Below are positions 7,913 through 16,101 of a stretch of 64,000 nt of DNA, in pieces. A program made the position numbers and the translations under genes. Source of the stretch: Mesorhizobium sp. (GTDB taxonomy: Bacteria; Pseudomonadota; Alphaproteobacteria; Rhizobiales; Rhizobiaceae); NCBI RefSeq assembly GCF_024710845.1, contig NZ_JANJTZ010000004.1, forward strand, positions 62,001 through 126,000, read 5' to 3'. The notes under the pieces were generated by a model, which worked only from the letters and a program-made list of their open reading frames with translations, did no database searches and had not been told where the DNA came from. Position 1 is the stretch's first letter; each line of letters starts with the position of its first letter.

Positions 7913-9499
7913 TCATCGAGCATCTCCGGAAGAGTGGCCATGCCCACCTCCCCCGGACGATTCGATGACAACCAGATCGCCCCTCGCGATCTGAATGTTC
8001 TGCTTGCCGCGCAGCTTGACCTCATCGCCATCTGCGCGATGGAGCGTTGCGCGGAACGTGGCCCCCGGCTCGCCGCCATCGATACCGTAGGGCGGCACGA
8101 CAGCGCGTTCGAACATGGTGGTTAGCGCCGTCTCATCGCCGCGCATGCGATAGCCTCGCGCGATGCCCTCGCCACCCTTGTGGCGGCCGGCGCCGCCGGA
8201 TCCGCGGCGCAGGCGCTGGAACTCGACGGTGATCGGGTATTCGTTTTCGATCACCTCGGCCGGCGTGTTCATGACGTTCGCAAGATGGACGCGTGTCGAG
8301 GCCATGCCGTCGCGGTCGAAACGGGCGCCCTCCCCGCCGGGATGGACTTCATAGAAGGTCGACCAGCCGGTGGCGGTCCGCGTGCCGAAGATCAGCAGCC
8401 CGGCCGTCGTCGGTCCGCCGCCGCTCAGTTCCGAGGCCGCGATCGGCTCGAAGGCGCGGAAGATCGCATCCGCCAGTCGCTGGCAGGTTTCGTGATTGCC
8501 TCCGACCACTGGACGGTCATAGGCCGCGTCGACGATCGACCCCGGACGCGTGACGACGTTGATCGGGCGGTAACAGCCGCCGGACGGCTGGATATCGGGG
8601 CCATAAAGGGCCCTCATCACGTAGAAGACCGCGGCGCCGGCGATGAACCTCGTCGTGTTGATCGGGCCGGGCACTGAATCGGCGGATTCGCTGAAGTCGA
8701 AGGTCGCCGTTTCGTCCTCGATCGTCACCGTGACCCTGATTGGAACCGGCGCGCCGCCATGGCCATCGTCGTCCATCCAGTCCTCGCCGCGATAGACGCC
8801 GTTCGGGATGGCCCTGATCGCTTCCGCCATCTGGCGCTCGGCCCGCGCGTGAATGGCCTGCATCGCCTCCTTCATCCAGGCGACGCCATGCTTGGCCGCG
8901 AGTTCGTCGAGCCGCCGCCCGGCAACGGTCGTCGCGGCGACCTGGGCGAGGATGTCGCCCTTGCGCTCTTCGGGGCCGCGCACGTTCGCCAGGATCAGAT
9001 CGAGCTTTTCCGCATCGAACCTGTCGGCCGCGACCAGGCGGGTCGGCGGCAGCCGCAGCCCTTCCTGCCAGGCGTCCCGCGCGGCGGCAAAATAGCTGCC
9101 CGGCATCGCGCCGCCGACGTCCGCCCAGTGGGCGAGTGACACGGCGAAAGCGTAGAGCTCGCCTTCCCTGAAGATCGGGCGGATCAGCTTCACGTCCGGC
9201 AGATGATTGCCGCCGATCTCCGGCAGATTGACGATCCAGACATCGCCCGGCTCCATGCGGTCCGCCGGCACGCGCTTGAGGAATTCGCGCACGGTGAAGC
9301 TGAGCACGCCGAGATGGACAGGGACGTCCGCCCCCTGGGCGACGAGGAAGCCTTCCGAGTCCGTCAGAGCGGAGGAATGGTCGCCGGCCTCGCGCAGCAA
9401 TGGCGAACGCGCCGCGCGCATCACCACCATCGACATCTCCTCGGCAATCGCCGTGAGTGCGTTGCGGATGACTTCGAGGGAAACGGGTTCGATGCTCAC
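7913..9499 (-). CDS. hyuB: Hydantoinase/oxoprolinase family protein, subunit B (HyuB type)
   Basis: 528 aa from a GTG at 9499 that overlaps the HyuA stop as GTGA; GGAGG stands 7 bases upstream. Features of the hydantoinase B domain include SPLLREAGDHSSALTD, DVWIVNLPEIGGNHLPDVKL, GGAMPGSYF and GGGGHGH near the end. In characterised relatives, subunits A and B together hydrolyse amide bonds of cyclic ureides or lactams with ATP (5-substituted hydantoins, N-methylhydantoin, 5-oxoproline), and related proteins are acetone or acetophenone carboxylases. This pair therefore probably opens a cyclic amide or ureide, but carboxylation cannot be excluded. Confidence 0.85.
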   Translation of the reverse strand: MSIEPVSLEVIRNALTAIAEEMSMVVMRAARSPLLREAGDHSSALTDSEGFLVAQGADVPVHLGVLSFTVREFLKRVPADRMEPGDVWIVNLPEIGGNHLPDVKLIRPIFREGELYAFAVSLAHWADVGGAMPGSYFAAARDAWQEGLRLPPTRLVAADRFDAEKLDLILANVRGPEERKGDILAQVAATTVAGRRLDELAAKHGVAWMKEAMQAIHARAERQMAEAIRAIPNGVYRGEDWMDDDGHGGAPVPIRVTVTIEDETATFDFSESADSVPGPINTTRFIAGAAVFYVMRALYGPDIQPSGGCYRPINVVTRPGSIVDAAYDRPVVGGNHETCQRLADAIFRAFEPIAASELSGGGPTTAGLLIFGTRTATGWSTFYEVHPGGEGARFDRDGMASTRVHLANVMNTPAEVIENEYPITVEFQRLRRGSGGAGRHKGGEGIARGYRMRGDETALTTMFERAVVPPYGIDGGEPGATFRATLHRADGDEVKLRGKQNIQIARGDLVVIESSGGGGHGHSSGDAR

Positions 9500-11514
9500 A
9501 GCGCGACCTCCATCATGAGGTTGCCGTTGTTGTCGGCGGTCACCCGGTCGCCCGGCGGCACGACGACGGTGGACCACTCGTCCTCGACGACAAGCGGCCC
9601 CTCGATCGCGACGCCGATCGGAAGACGCCGGCGATGGCGTACGAGGACGTCGAAGGTTGTCCCGCTCTCGAACGTCACCTGGCGGGAGCCGAGTTCCATT
9701 GTCGCTTCGGCCTCGTCATTCTCGATGACAGGCGCTTCGTGCGCGTCCTTCCGGGGCGCCAGAACCTCGACGCGCAGCGAGGCCAATTCCCAGGGCTCGC
9801 CGGTGGAATAGCCATAGAGCGCTTCATGCGCCTGCTCGAACTGCCGGTTCAGCCGCTCGCGGTCGTCGAGCGCCGGATGGAGGATCGGCGTCTCGTAACT
9901 CTGGCCGCTGTAGCGGACGCCGGCAGTGATGGAGACGTTGAGGCTCTGTTTCTCGTGTCCCGCGTCGATCATGGCCGCCGACAGCGCGTCGGTCTCCGCG
10001 GCGACCGCCTTGCCCAGCACGCATGCGTCCCACGCTGTCGACTTCATGCCGATGCTCGTCTGGCGCGAATAGCTCATCGTCGCTTCGACGCATCCGAGCG
10101 CGGAGAAACCGGACGAGAAGGCCGGGATCGTGACGCGGGAAATGCCGCACAGCCGCGCGACTTCCGCAACATGCATCGGTCCGGCGCCGCCGAAGGCAAC
10201 AATCCCGAAATCGCGGATATCGCGACCATGCTCCACGGTGGCTCGGCGCAACGCCCGCGCCATGTTGGAATGCACGACCTTGGCGATGCCGGCGGCCGCC
10301 CGGCGCACCGAGACACCCATCGACTCCGCCAGCGGCTTTACCGCGCCTTCCGCCGCGGCCCGGTCGAGCACGACCGACCCGCCGAGCGTGCGCGAGGGAT
10401 TGAGGTAACCGAGAATGAGATCCGCGTCGGAGACCGTAGGCAGGTCACCGCCCTTGCCGTAACAGGCCGGTCCCGGTTCCGCGCCGGCGCTCTCCGGCCC
10501 GACCACCAGCGCCCCGCTGATCAGCCTGGCAATGGAACCGCCGCCGGCACCGATGGAATCGACGGCCACCATCGGCATGCGGATGCGCTGTTCGCCCAGT
10601 TCGCGGTTCGCGGCGATTTCCGCGCGTCCGTTGACGATCAGGCAGACGTCGGTGGTGGTTCCGCCCATGTCGAAGGTGATTGCATGGTCGATGCCCAGTC
10701 TCTGGGCCGCCTGCGAGCTTGCCGCCACGCCTGCGGCGGGGCCTGACATGGCGAGCATGAGCGGGCGTTCGGCAATGAGGGCGGGCGACGCCATGCCGCT
10801 TGCCGAATGCATCAGATGCAGCCGGCTGTGCCCGGGCTTGCGCTGGTCAATCAGCGAAAGATGATGCTTGATCTTGGACATCATCATCGCATTCAGGACT
10901 GTCGTGTTCATCCGCTCGAATTCGCGGAACTCCGGGCTCACCTCATGCGACAGGCTGACATGCGGCAGCTCGGCCCGAAGTGCCGCGCCAAGACGCATCT
11001 CATGGACGGGATTGCGGAACGAGTGCAGGAGGCAGACCGCCACCGTGTCGACACCGGATGCCGCAACCTCGCCGACGACGCGCGCGATCTCGGCATCGGT
11101 GAGAGCCGTCGCGACGTCTCCCTGTGCGGTCAGCCGCTCCTCGACTTCGAAGCGCAGCTCGGCCGGCACCAGCGGATGGGGCCGCGGCAGCAGATCCATG
11201 CGATAAAGGTGGCGCCTCGCGCCGCGGGCAATCTCGATCGTGTCGGAAAAGCCGGCGGTCGCGATCAGCGCGCAGGGACGGAAGCGGTGCTCGACGATAT
11301 CGTTCGTGACGATCGTCGTGCCGTGTACGATTTCGGCAACCTCGTCCCAGCTAAGCCCGACCGCGGAGATCGCGTCGACGATGGCGCGCACGGGCTCCTG
11401 CGGCCGGCTCGGGACCTTGGCCGAGCGCGGAGCCGTCCCGTCGGAAGAAATCGCGATGACGTCGGTGAAGGTGCCGCCAATGTCGATTCCAAGTCTCCAG
11501 CCGCCCACACGCAT
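9496..11514 (-). CDS. hyuA: Hydantoinase/oxoprolinase family protein, subunit A (ATPase, HyuA type)
   Basis: 672 aa from the ATG at 11514 (MRVGGWRLG). An alternative ATG at 11532 would add six residues; neither has a clear ribosome site. The N-terminal ASKHA-type phosphate loop is GIDIGGTFTDV, then VHGTTIVTNDIVEH; DMGGTTTDVCLI and GAGGGSIARL in the middle are the second nucleotide-binding set, and GGAGPMHVAEVARLCG follows. These are the diagnostic motifs of hydantoinase A. It works with HyuB in an ATP-dependent ring opening. First gene of the minus-strand transcription unit. Confidence 0.87.
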   Translation of the reverse strand: MRVGGWRLGIDIGGTFTDVIAISSDGTAPRSAKVPSRPQEPVRAIVDAISAVGLSWDEVAEIVHGTTIVTNDIVEHRFRPCALIATAGFSDTIEIARGARRHLYRMDLLPRPHPLVPAELRFEVEERLTAQGDVATALTDAEIARVVGEVAASGVDTVAVCLLHSFRNPVHEMRLGAALRAELPHVSLSHEVSPEFREFERMNTTVLNAMMMSKIKHHLSLIDQRKPGHSRLHLMHSASGMASPALIAERPLMLAMSGPAAGVAASSQAAQRLGIDHAITFDMGGTTTDVCLIVNGRAEIAANRELGEQRIRMPMVAVDSIGAGGGSIARLISGALVVGPESAGAEPGPACYGKGGDLPTVSDADLILGYLNPSRTLGGSVVLDRAAAEGAVKPLAESMGVSVRRAAAGIAKVVHSNMARALRRATVEHGRDIRDFGIVAFGGAGPMHVAEVARLCGISRVTIPAFSSGFSALGCVEATMSYSRQTSIGMKSTAWDACVLGKAVAAETDALSAAMIDAGHEKQSLNVSITAGVRYSGQSYETPILHPALDDRERLNRQFEQAHEALYGYSTGEPWELASLRVEVLAPRKDAHEAPVIENDEAEATMELGSRQVTFESGTTFDVLVRHRRRLPIGVAIEGPLVVEDEWSTVVVPPGDRVTADNNGNLMMEVAL

Positions 11515-11956
11515 CTCCGAACCGACTTCCATTTTTCGAAACTTTATTCCTTTTTTTCGAATATCCGGTTTTCCGTCAGTCGTGTCAACGGGGCGATTTG
11601 GATTCCGGAGGCCGCTGCACGCCGCGGCCCGGTCGAAGAAGTTAGCGTGGGGAAGCCGGGAACGATTCATCGCCCAGGCTCCGCGGCGCGGAGACGGCGT
11701 ACGAACGGCGCTCAGGCAATGTGCTTGCCGCAAAGTTCTGTTCCCCGACCTGCCGCACCCGACGAAGGGAACGCCGGCAGGTCCTTGTTTCATTATTTGA
11801 CTTCAGATTTCACTCGACTGCTTCGAGAGTCAAGGCGGCCAAGTGCCTCGAGAGTTCATTTTGTGAATTTTTGTTTCATATGTTGAAGTGCTGTTGCAAA
11901 ATGCGCATCGTCGGGGCATGCTGCCGAGGCAATTGCATCGCTTGGAAACCGTGCCC
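11515..11956. other. Divergent intergenic region between hyuA and the maoC-like gene
   Basis: About 440 bases with no supported gene. At the hyuA side, TTCGAA occurs at 11535-11540 and again at 11556-11561, each preceded by a T-run, 21 bp apart. At the other side lie two TTCA-N5-TGAA palindromes (listed separately). The middle (11590-11820) is GC-rich and shows no coding or structural signal that I can support. Confidence 0.6.
11855..11887 (+). promoter_or_regulatory. Tandem TTCA-N5-TGAA palindromes, candidate IclR operator
   Basis: Two perfect short palindromes, TTCA-TTTTG-TGAA (11855-11867) and TTCA-TATGT-TGAA (11875-11887). Their centres are exactly 20 bp apart, about two helical turns. 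They lie 70-100 bases upstream of the maoC-SDR-BKACE operon. IclR-family tetramers commonly bind paired palindromes, and the nearest such regulator is at 14608-15351. A one-mismatch copy (TTCA-TATAA-TAAA) lies before the acyl-CoA dehydrogenase operon at 16030. Assignment to that regulator is inferred. Confidence 0.45.
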
Positions 11957-12787
11957 ATGCCCCTCGATCCCGACCGACTGCTCGACCTGGACCTGCCGGT
12001 TCGCCGGTATTCCTACGAGGATCGCGAACCGATGCTCTATGCGCTGGCAGTCGGTGCTACCGCAGGAGATCTGGGCTTCGTCTACGAGCGCGATCTTAAG
12101 GTCATACCGAGCTTCGCCCAGATCGCGGGCTACGACGATTCCTGGCTCGAGAACGGCGGCATCGATCTCCAGCAGGTCGTTCACGGCAGCCTCGACATCG
12201 AGTTCTTCGACAGCTTCGCCGCGTCCGGCGCAGCGGAGATTCGGACCGGCATCGCCGGGCTGGGCGACAAGGGCCAGGGCCGCGGCGGCATCATCCATCA
12301 GTCGATGGGAATTGCGCAGAATGGACGCCCGGTGGCCAACTGCCTCAGCAGTCTCTTCGTGCGCGGAGCCGGCGGCTTCGGCGGTGACCGTGGCCGCCAG
12401 CCCGATGCGGTCGCCATGCCCGAAGGCGCTCCTCATGCCATCGTCGAAGTCGGAACCGCCACCAACCAGGCAGCCCTGTTTCGGCTGCTCGGCGACAGGA
12501 ACCCTCTCCATATCGATCCGGAATTCGCCCGGGCGGCCGGCTTCGAGACACCGATCCTTCACGGCGCCGCGACCTTCGGCGTTGCCTGCCTGACCGTTCT
12601 CAAGACCTTCTGCGACGGGGAGCCGGGCCGGATGAAACGCTTCGCCGCCCGCTTCTCGGGGCCCGTCTTCCCGGGTGAGACGCTGGTGTTTTCGTTCTGG
12701 CAGACGGACACGGAAATCCGCTTTCGCGCCTCAGCCAAGGAACGAAATGCGCCGGTGCTCGACGGCGGTCGCACGACGATCGGCTGA
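11957..12787 (+). CDS. MaoC-like two-hotdog enoyl-CoA hydratase (hydratase 2 family)
   Basis: 276 aa from the ATG at 11957 (MPLDPDRLLD); a GTG two codons earlier is possible. The N-terminal hotdog half (residues 1-140) has YALAVGATAGDLGFVYERDL. The C-terminal half carries the hydratase-2 motif around DRNPLHIDPEFARAAGFETP followed by ILHGAATFGVA, with the catalytic Asp/His pair of (R)-specific hydratases. The reaction is (R)-specific hydration of trans-2-enoyl-CoA. The following SDR could oxidise the 3-hydroxyacyl-CoA product, so the pair replaces FadB-type chemistry. First gene of a three-gene operon with BKACE. Confidence 0.85.
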   Translation: MPLDPDRLLDLDLPVRRYSYEDREPMLYALAVGATAGDLGFVYERDLKVIPSFAQIAGYDDSWLENGGIDLQQVVHGSLDIEFFDSFAASGAAEIRTGIAGLGDKGQGRGGIIHQSMGIAQNGRPVANCLSSLFVRGAGGFGGDRGRQPDAVAMPEGAPHAIVEVGTATNQAALFRLLGDRNPLHIDPEFARAAGFETPILHGAATFGVACLTVLKTFCDGEPGRMKRFAARFSGPVFPGETLVFSFWQTDTEIRFRASAKERNAPVLDGGRTTIG

Positions 12788-12834
12788 GCGCGCAATCGGT
12801 TCGACTTCCCCAACACGAACAGGACATTCACAGG

Positions 12835-13620
12835 ATGAGTTCATCTGACTATTGGAGTTCGCAGCGCGCCATCGTGACCGCGGGCGCGTCGGGCATCGGA
12901 CTGGCGATCGCGACGGCGCTCCGCGACGCGGGCGCGAATGTCTGGGTCTGCGACATCGCTCAAGACCAGCTCGCGCGTCCCGAGATCACTTCCAGGGGGA
13001 TCAAGGCGCGCCTCTGCGACGTTTCCGACGCCGCGTCGGTCAACGCCTTCGTCGCCGACGCGGCCGCCGACATGGGCGGCATCGACATCGTCATCAACAA
13101 TGCCGGCATCGCCGGTCCCGCAGCACCCCTGCATGAGCTCGACTTCGAAGCCTGGAAGAGGACGTTCGACGTCAACGTGCATGGCCAGTTCCATGTCGCG
13201 CACGCGACGATCCCGCATCTCAAGGCGACCGGCCGGGGCGGCAGCATGGTCTGCATGGCCTCGGTCGCCGGCAAATATGCGTTTCCGCTGCGCTCGCCCT
13301 ACGCGAGTTCCAAAGCTGCCGTGATCTCCATGGCCCGCTGCCTTTCGGTCGAGCTTGGCCCCGACCAGATCAGGGTCAATTCAATCGCGCCCGGCGTCGT
13401 CGCGGGCGACCGTATCCGCCGCGTCTTCACCGACCGCGCGGCCACGAAAGGCATCACCTACGACGAAATGGAAGCACTCGCGCTCAGGGCCGTGTCGATG
13501 AAGACGATGGTCGAGCCGGAGGAGATCGCCGCCCTCGTCCTGTATCTCTGCGGGCCTTCGGGACGACCGATTACCGGCCAGTGCATGAGCATCTGCGGCG
13601 GACTGGAATATACGGAGTAA
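12835..13620 (+). CDS. Short-chain dehydrogenase/reductase
   Basis: 261 aa classical SDR. It has the cofactor loop TAGASGIGLAIA near the N-terminus, VCDIAQDQ after beta-2 (an Asp favouring NAD), INNAGIAGPA, and the active site MASVAGKY with YASSKAA (Tyr/Lys). The C-terminus ends GQCMSICGGLEYTE. It sits 47 bases after the MaoC-like gene and 6 bases before BKACE, so oxidation of a 3-hydroxyacyl-CoA or 3-hydroxy acid to the beta-keto compound fits well. The substrate is inferred from context. Confidence 0.85.
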   Translation: MSSSDYWSSQRAIVTAGASGIGLAIATALRDAGANVWVCDIAQDQLARPEITSRGIKARLCDVSDAASVNAFVADAAADMGGIDIVINNAGIAGPAAPLHELDFEAWKRTFDVNVHGQFHVAHATIPHLKATGRGGSMVCMASVAGKYAFPLRSPYASSKAAVISMARCLSVELGPDQIRVNSIAPGVVAGDRIRRVFTDRAATKGITYDEMEALALRAVSMKTMVEPEEIAALVLYLCGPSGRPITGQCMSICGGLEYTE

Positions 13621-13626
13621 GCGATC

Positions 13627-14556
13627 ATGGCCGACAAGAAGATCATCAGCTGCGCCATCACCGGCGCGACCCACACGCCCACCATGTCGCCCTACCTGCC
13701 GGTGACGCCAGACGCGATCATCGAGCAAGCCATTGGGGCCGCGCAGGCCGGGGCGGCCATACTCCACCTGCATGCCCGCGACCCGCAGACGCAGCGGCCC
13801 ACGGCCGACCTCGACATCTGGATGCATATCCTGAAGTCGATCCGTTCACAGACGGAAGCTGTCCTCAACATGACGACCGGCGGCTCGACATTCATGTCGA
13901 TCGAAGACCGCCTGCGCGCACCGCTCGCCGCGGCGCCCGAACTGTGCTCCTGCAACATGGGATCGATGAATTTCGGCACCTACATGATGAAGGACAAATT
14001 CCAGGGCAAGTGGAAGAACGACTGGGAAGAGGACTACCTCGAGGCCAGCCGCGGCGCGATCTTCCGCAACACCTTCGCCGACATCGAATACATCATGACC
14101 AATCTCGGCGAGCGCGGAACGCGCTTCGAGTTCGAGTGCTATGACGTCGGCCACCTCTACAATCTCGCCCACATGCTCGACCGTGGTTTCGTCAAGCTGC
14201 CGATGTTCGTGCAGATCATCGTCGGGACGCTCGGCGGCATCGGACCTGGTCCCGAGAACCTCAACTTCATGAAGGAGACAGCCGACCGCCTGTTCGGCAA
14301 GGACTACCGCTGGTCGGTGCTGGCCGGCGGCAGGCACCAGATGAACATGGCGACCATGGCCGCGACGATGGGCGGCAATGTGCGCGTCGGCCTGGAAGAC
14401 AGTCTCTATGCGGGCAAGGGAAAACTCGCGACCTCGAATGCCGAACAGGTGAAGATGATCCGCGGCGTGATGGAGAGCCTGTCGATGGAGATCGCCTCGC
14501 CGGCAGAGGCGCGGCAGATGCTGGGGCTCAAGGGCGCCGACCAGGTCGCTTTCTGA
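13627..14556 (+). CDS. Beta-keto acid cleavage enzyme (BKACE, DUF849 / Kce family)
   Basis: 309 aa. The DUF849 fold is clear: N-terminal SCAITGATHTPTMSPYLPVT, the zinc-binding HLHARDPQT (His47 and His49), NMTTGGS, and NMGSMNFGTY. Known BKACE enzymes condense a beta-keto acid with acetyl-CoA and cleave it to acetoacetate plus a shorter acyl-CoA, as in lysine (3-keto-5-aminohexanoate) and carnitine catabolism. Six bases after the SDR, it probably takes the beta-keto acid made by that enzyme or by the aminotransferase at 27488. The length equals that of characterised members. Its substrate is unknown. Confidence 0.88.
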   Translation: MADKKIISCAITGATHTPTMSPYLPVTPDAIIEQAIGAAQAGAAILHLHARDPQTQRPTADLDIWMHILKSIRSQTEAVLNMTTGGSTFMSIEDRLRAPLAAAPELCSCNMGSMNFGTYMMKDKFQGKWKNDWEEDYLEASRGAIFRNTFADIEYIMTNLGERGTRFEFECYDVGHLYNLAHMLDRGFVKLPMFVQIIVGTLGGIGPGPENLNFMKETADRLFGKDYRWSVLAGGRHQMNMATMAATMGGNVRVGLEDSLYAGKGKLATSNAEQVKMIRGVMESLSMEIASPAEARQMLGLKGADQVAF

Positions 14557-14571
14557 AACGACGACGGGGTG

Positions 14572-14600
14572 TCCGGCAGCGCCCACCGCGCGCTGCCGGA
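14572..14600. terminator. Bidirectional hairpin between convergent BKACE and IclR genes
   Basis: TCCGGCAGCGC (14572-14582) and GCGCTGCCGGA (14590-14600) form a perfect 11-bp stem around a 7-base loop. It lies 15 bases after the BKACE stop and just beyond the IclR stop on the other strand. No T-run, so intrinsic termination would be weak, but position and strength suggest a shared terminator. Confidence 0.65.
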
Positions 14601-14607
14601 TATCGCA

Positions 14608-15351
14608 TCAGTCGATACCGCCGAGCGCCTTGCTCAGCCGGTCGGCGTGATCGCGAACGGCCTTGCGCACCTTGTCGAGATGGGGCGGCTTCGCCCGGCT
14701 GGTCGGCAGCGAAATGCCGATGACGCCGAGAAGAGCGCCGTCTACACCGTGGATCGGCGCGGACACGCCGCTCACGCCGACCGCATACTCGTCATAGGCT
14801 TCCGCGACCCCCTTCTCCCGCGCCGCCTCGATCTCCTTGCGCAGGGCCGGAAGGGTGGTGACGGTCTTGTCGGTGAACTTGCGCAGGCGCGGCAGCTTGG
14901 GAAGAAGATTGTCCATGTCGCCCATCAGCAGCGCCTTGCCGAGAGACGAGCAATGGACGGGCGTGCGGCTTCCCAGCACCGACATCGTCTGTACCGCCTG
15001 GGCCGATTCCCGCTTGTCGATGATGACGACGTCCACGCCTTCCAGCACGGCCAGCACCGCCGTCTCCTCGACTTCCCGCTCGAGTTCCTCGAGATGGCGC
15101 CGCGTCCAGGCGCGCAGGTCGAAATTGCGAAACGCGCGAACGCCGATTGCCCACATACGCGTCGTCAGCATGTAGCGGCTGCTGTCGTTTTCCTGACGCA
15201 CGTAACCCAGCTGCGACATCTTTTCGAGCAGGCGGTAGGTCGTGCTCTTGTTCATGTTCAGCGCGCGCGACAGGTCGACCAGCTTCACCGGCTCTCCATA
15301 GGTCGACAGAAGCTCCAGTACCTTCAGCGCCTTCTCAACTGTGGTCGACAA
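14608..15351 (-). CDS. IclR-family transcriptional regulator
   Basis: 247 aa from a TTG at 15351 (LSTTVEKALKV). GGAGGAGGACGGGGA directly precedes it and no better start exists. The N-terminal winged HTH (VDLSRALNMNKSTTYRLLEK) is followed by the IclR effector domain with DKRESAQAV, HCSSLGKALL and the C-terminal GVSGVSAPIHGVDG. It is flanked by the maoC-SDR-BKACE operon and the acyl-CoA dehydrogenase operon. TTCA-N5-TGAA-like palindromes in front of both make it their likely regulator. The effector is unknown. Confidence 0.88.
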   Translation of the reverse strand: MSTTVEKALKVLELLSTYGEPVKLVDLSRALNMNKSTTYRLLEKMSQLGYVRQENDSSRYMLTTRMWAIGVRAFRNFDLRAWTRRHLEELEREVEETAVLAVLEGVDVVIIDKRESAQAVQTMSVLGSRTPVHCSSLGKALLMGDMDNLLPKLPRLRKFTDKTVTTLPALRKEIEAAREKGVAEAYDEYAVGVSGVSAPIHGVDGALLGVIGISLPTSRAKPPHLDKVRKAVRDHADRLSKALGGID

Positions 15352-15531
15352 TCCCCGTCCTCCTCCCGATGGCGATGCACCGCACTGGCCGGTCGCACGG
15401 CGCGCTGCCGTGCCGCGACGGGCGTCGGCGCCGAAGCATCGCAATCAACCGCCCCGAACCATTCTCTTCCCGATCCGCGAACCGATTGCAATGCGAGGCA
15501 TCGCGGTCGGCTCCGGTCGCCTGCCGGAACT

Positions 15532-15930
15532 TCATTCCGGCATCTCTACGCGACCGCCCGCCGCCTTCCAGGCGCTGATGCCACCGGCGATATGGCGGAC
15601 CGGCGCAAGCCCCATGTCCTGAGCGGTCTTCGCCGACAAAGCCGAGCGCCAGCCGGAAGCGCAGTAGAAGACGAACGTCTTGTCCTGCTGGAAGATCTCC
15701 TTGGCATATGGGCTTTCCGGATCGATCCAGAATTCGAGCATGCCGCGCGGGCAATGGAATGCGCCGGGGATCTTGCCGTCACGCTTGAGCTCCCGCGGAT
15801 CGCGCAGGTCGACGAGGACGTAATCCGTATTCCCCAACAGGGCAATCGCATCGGCCGCGTCGATGGCGGCGACCTCGGCATTCGCTCGCTCCAGAAGTGT
15901 CTTGAATCCGGTCGTGATCGTCGACGGCAT
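15532..15930 (-). CDS. Single-domain rhodanese (sulfurtransferase)
   Basis: 132 aa, one rhodanese domain. VLVDLRDPRELKRDGKIPGA is the first conserved region, and the active-site loop FYCASGWRS contains the catalytic Cys90. It ends HIAGGISAWKAAGG, typical of the family. It moves sulfane sulfur to cyanide, thiols or proteins in the cytoplasm. Its place between a regulator and an operon containing a C-S lyase-type enzyme suggests that it deals with sulfur released from the substrate; this is inference. Confidence 0.88.
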   Translation of the reverse strand: MPSTITTGFKTLLERANAEVAAIDAADAIALLGNTDYVLVDLRDPRELKRDGKIPGAFHCPRGMLEFWIDPESPYAKEIFQQDKTFVFYCASGWRSALSAKTAQDMGLAPVRHIAGGISAWKAAGGRVEMPE

Positions 15931-15998
15931 CGGCTCGCCCTTTCCCTTTCTTCGTCATTTTCTGCGCTGTCGCGCCCCGCCAATTGCGCTGGAGCGGC

Positions 15999-16042
15999 TT
16001 GACAGCTGCATCAAAATACAAAATCATAGTTCATATAATAAA
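15999..16042 (+). promoter_or_regulatory. Promoter/operator region of the acyl-CoA dehydrogenase operon
   Basis: TTGACA at 15999-16004, with AATCAT 17 bases later (16022-16027) as one possible -35/-10 pair. A perfect TATAAT lies at 16034-16039 but is badly spaced from that -35. TTCA-TATAA-TAAA (16030-16042) resembles the TTCA-N5-TGAA palindromes before the maoC operon, so an IclR protein may act here. Confidence 0.4.
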
Positions 16043-16101
16043 ACAACATGCGGGGTCCGAAATCCCCGCGCGACTTCGCATTCGACAAGGAAATCAGTGC
16101 C

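Noticed and set aside
16034-16039. Perfect TATAAT upstream of the acyl-CoA dehydrogenase operon as a stand-alone promoter
   Set aside because: The upstream TTGACA is 29 bases away; kept only as part of a tentative promoter/operator region.
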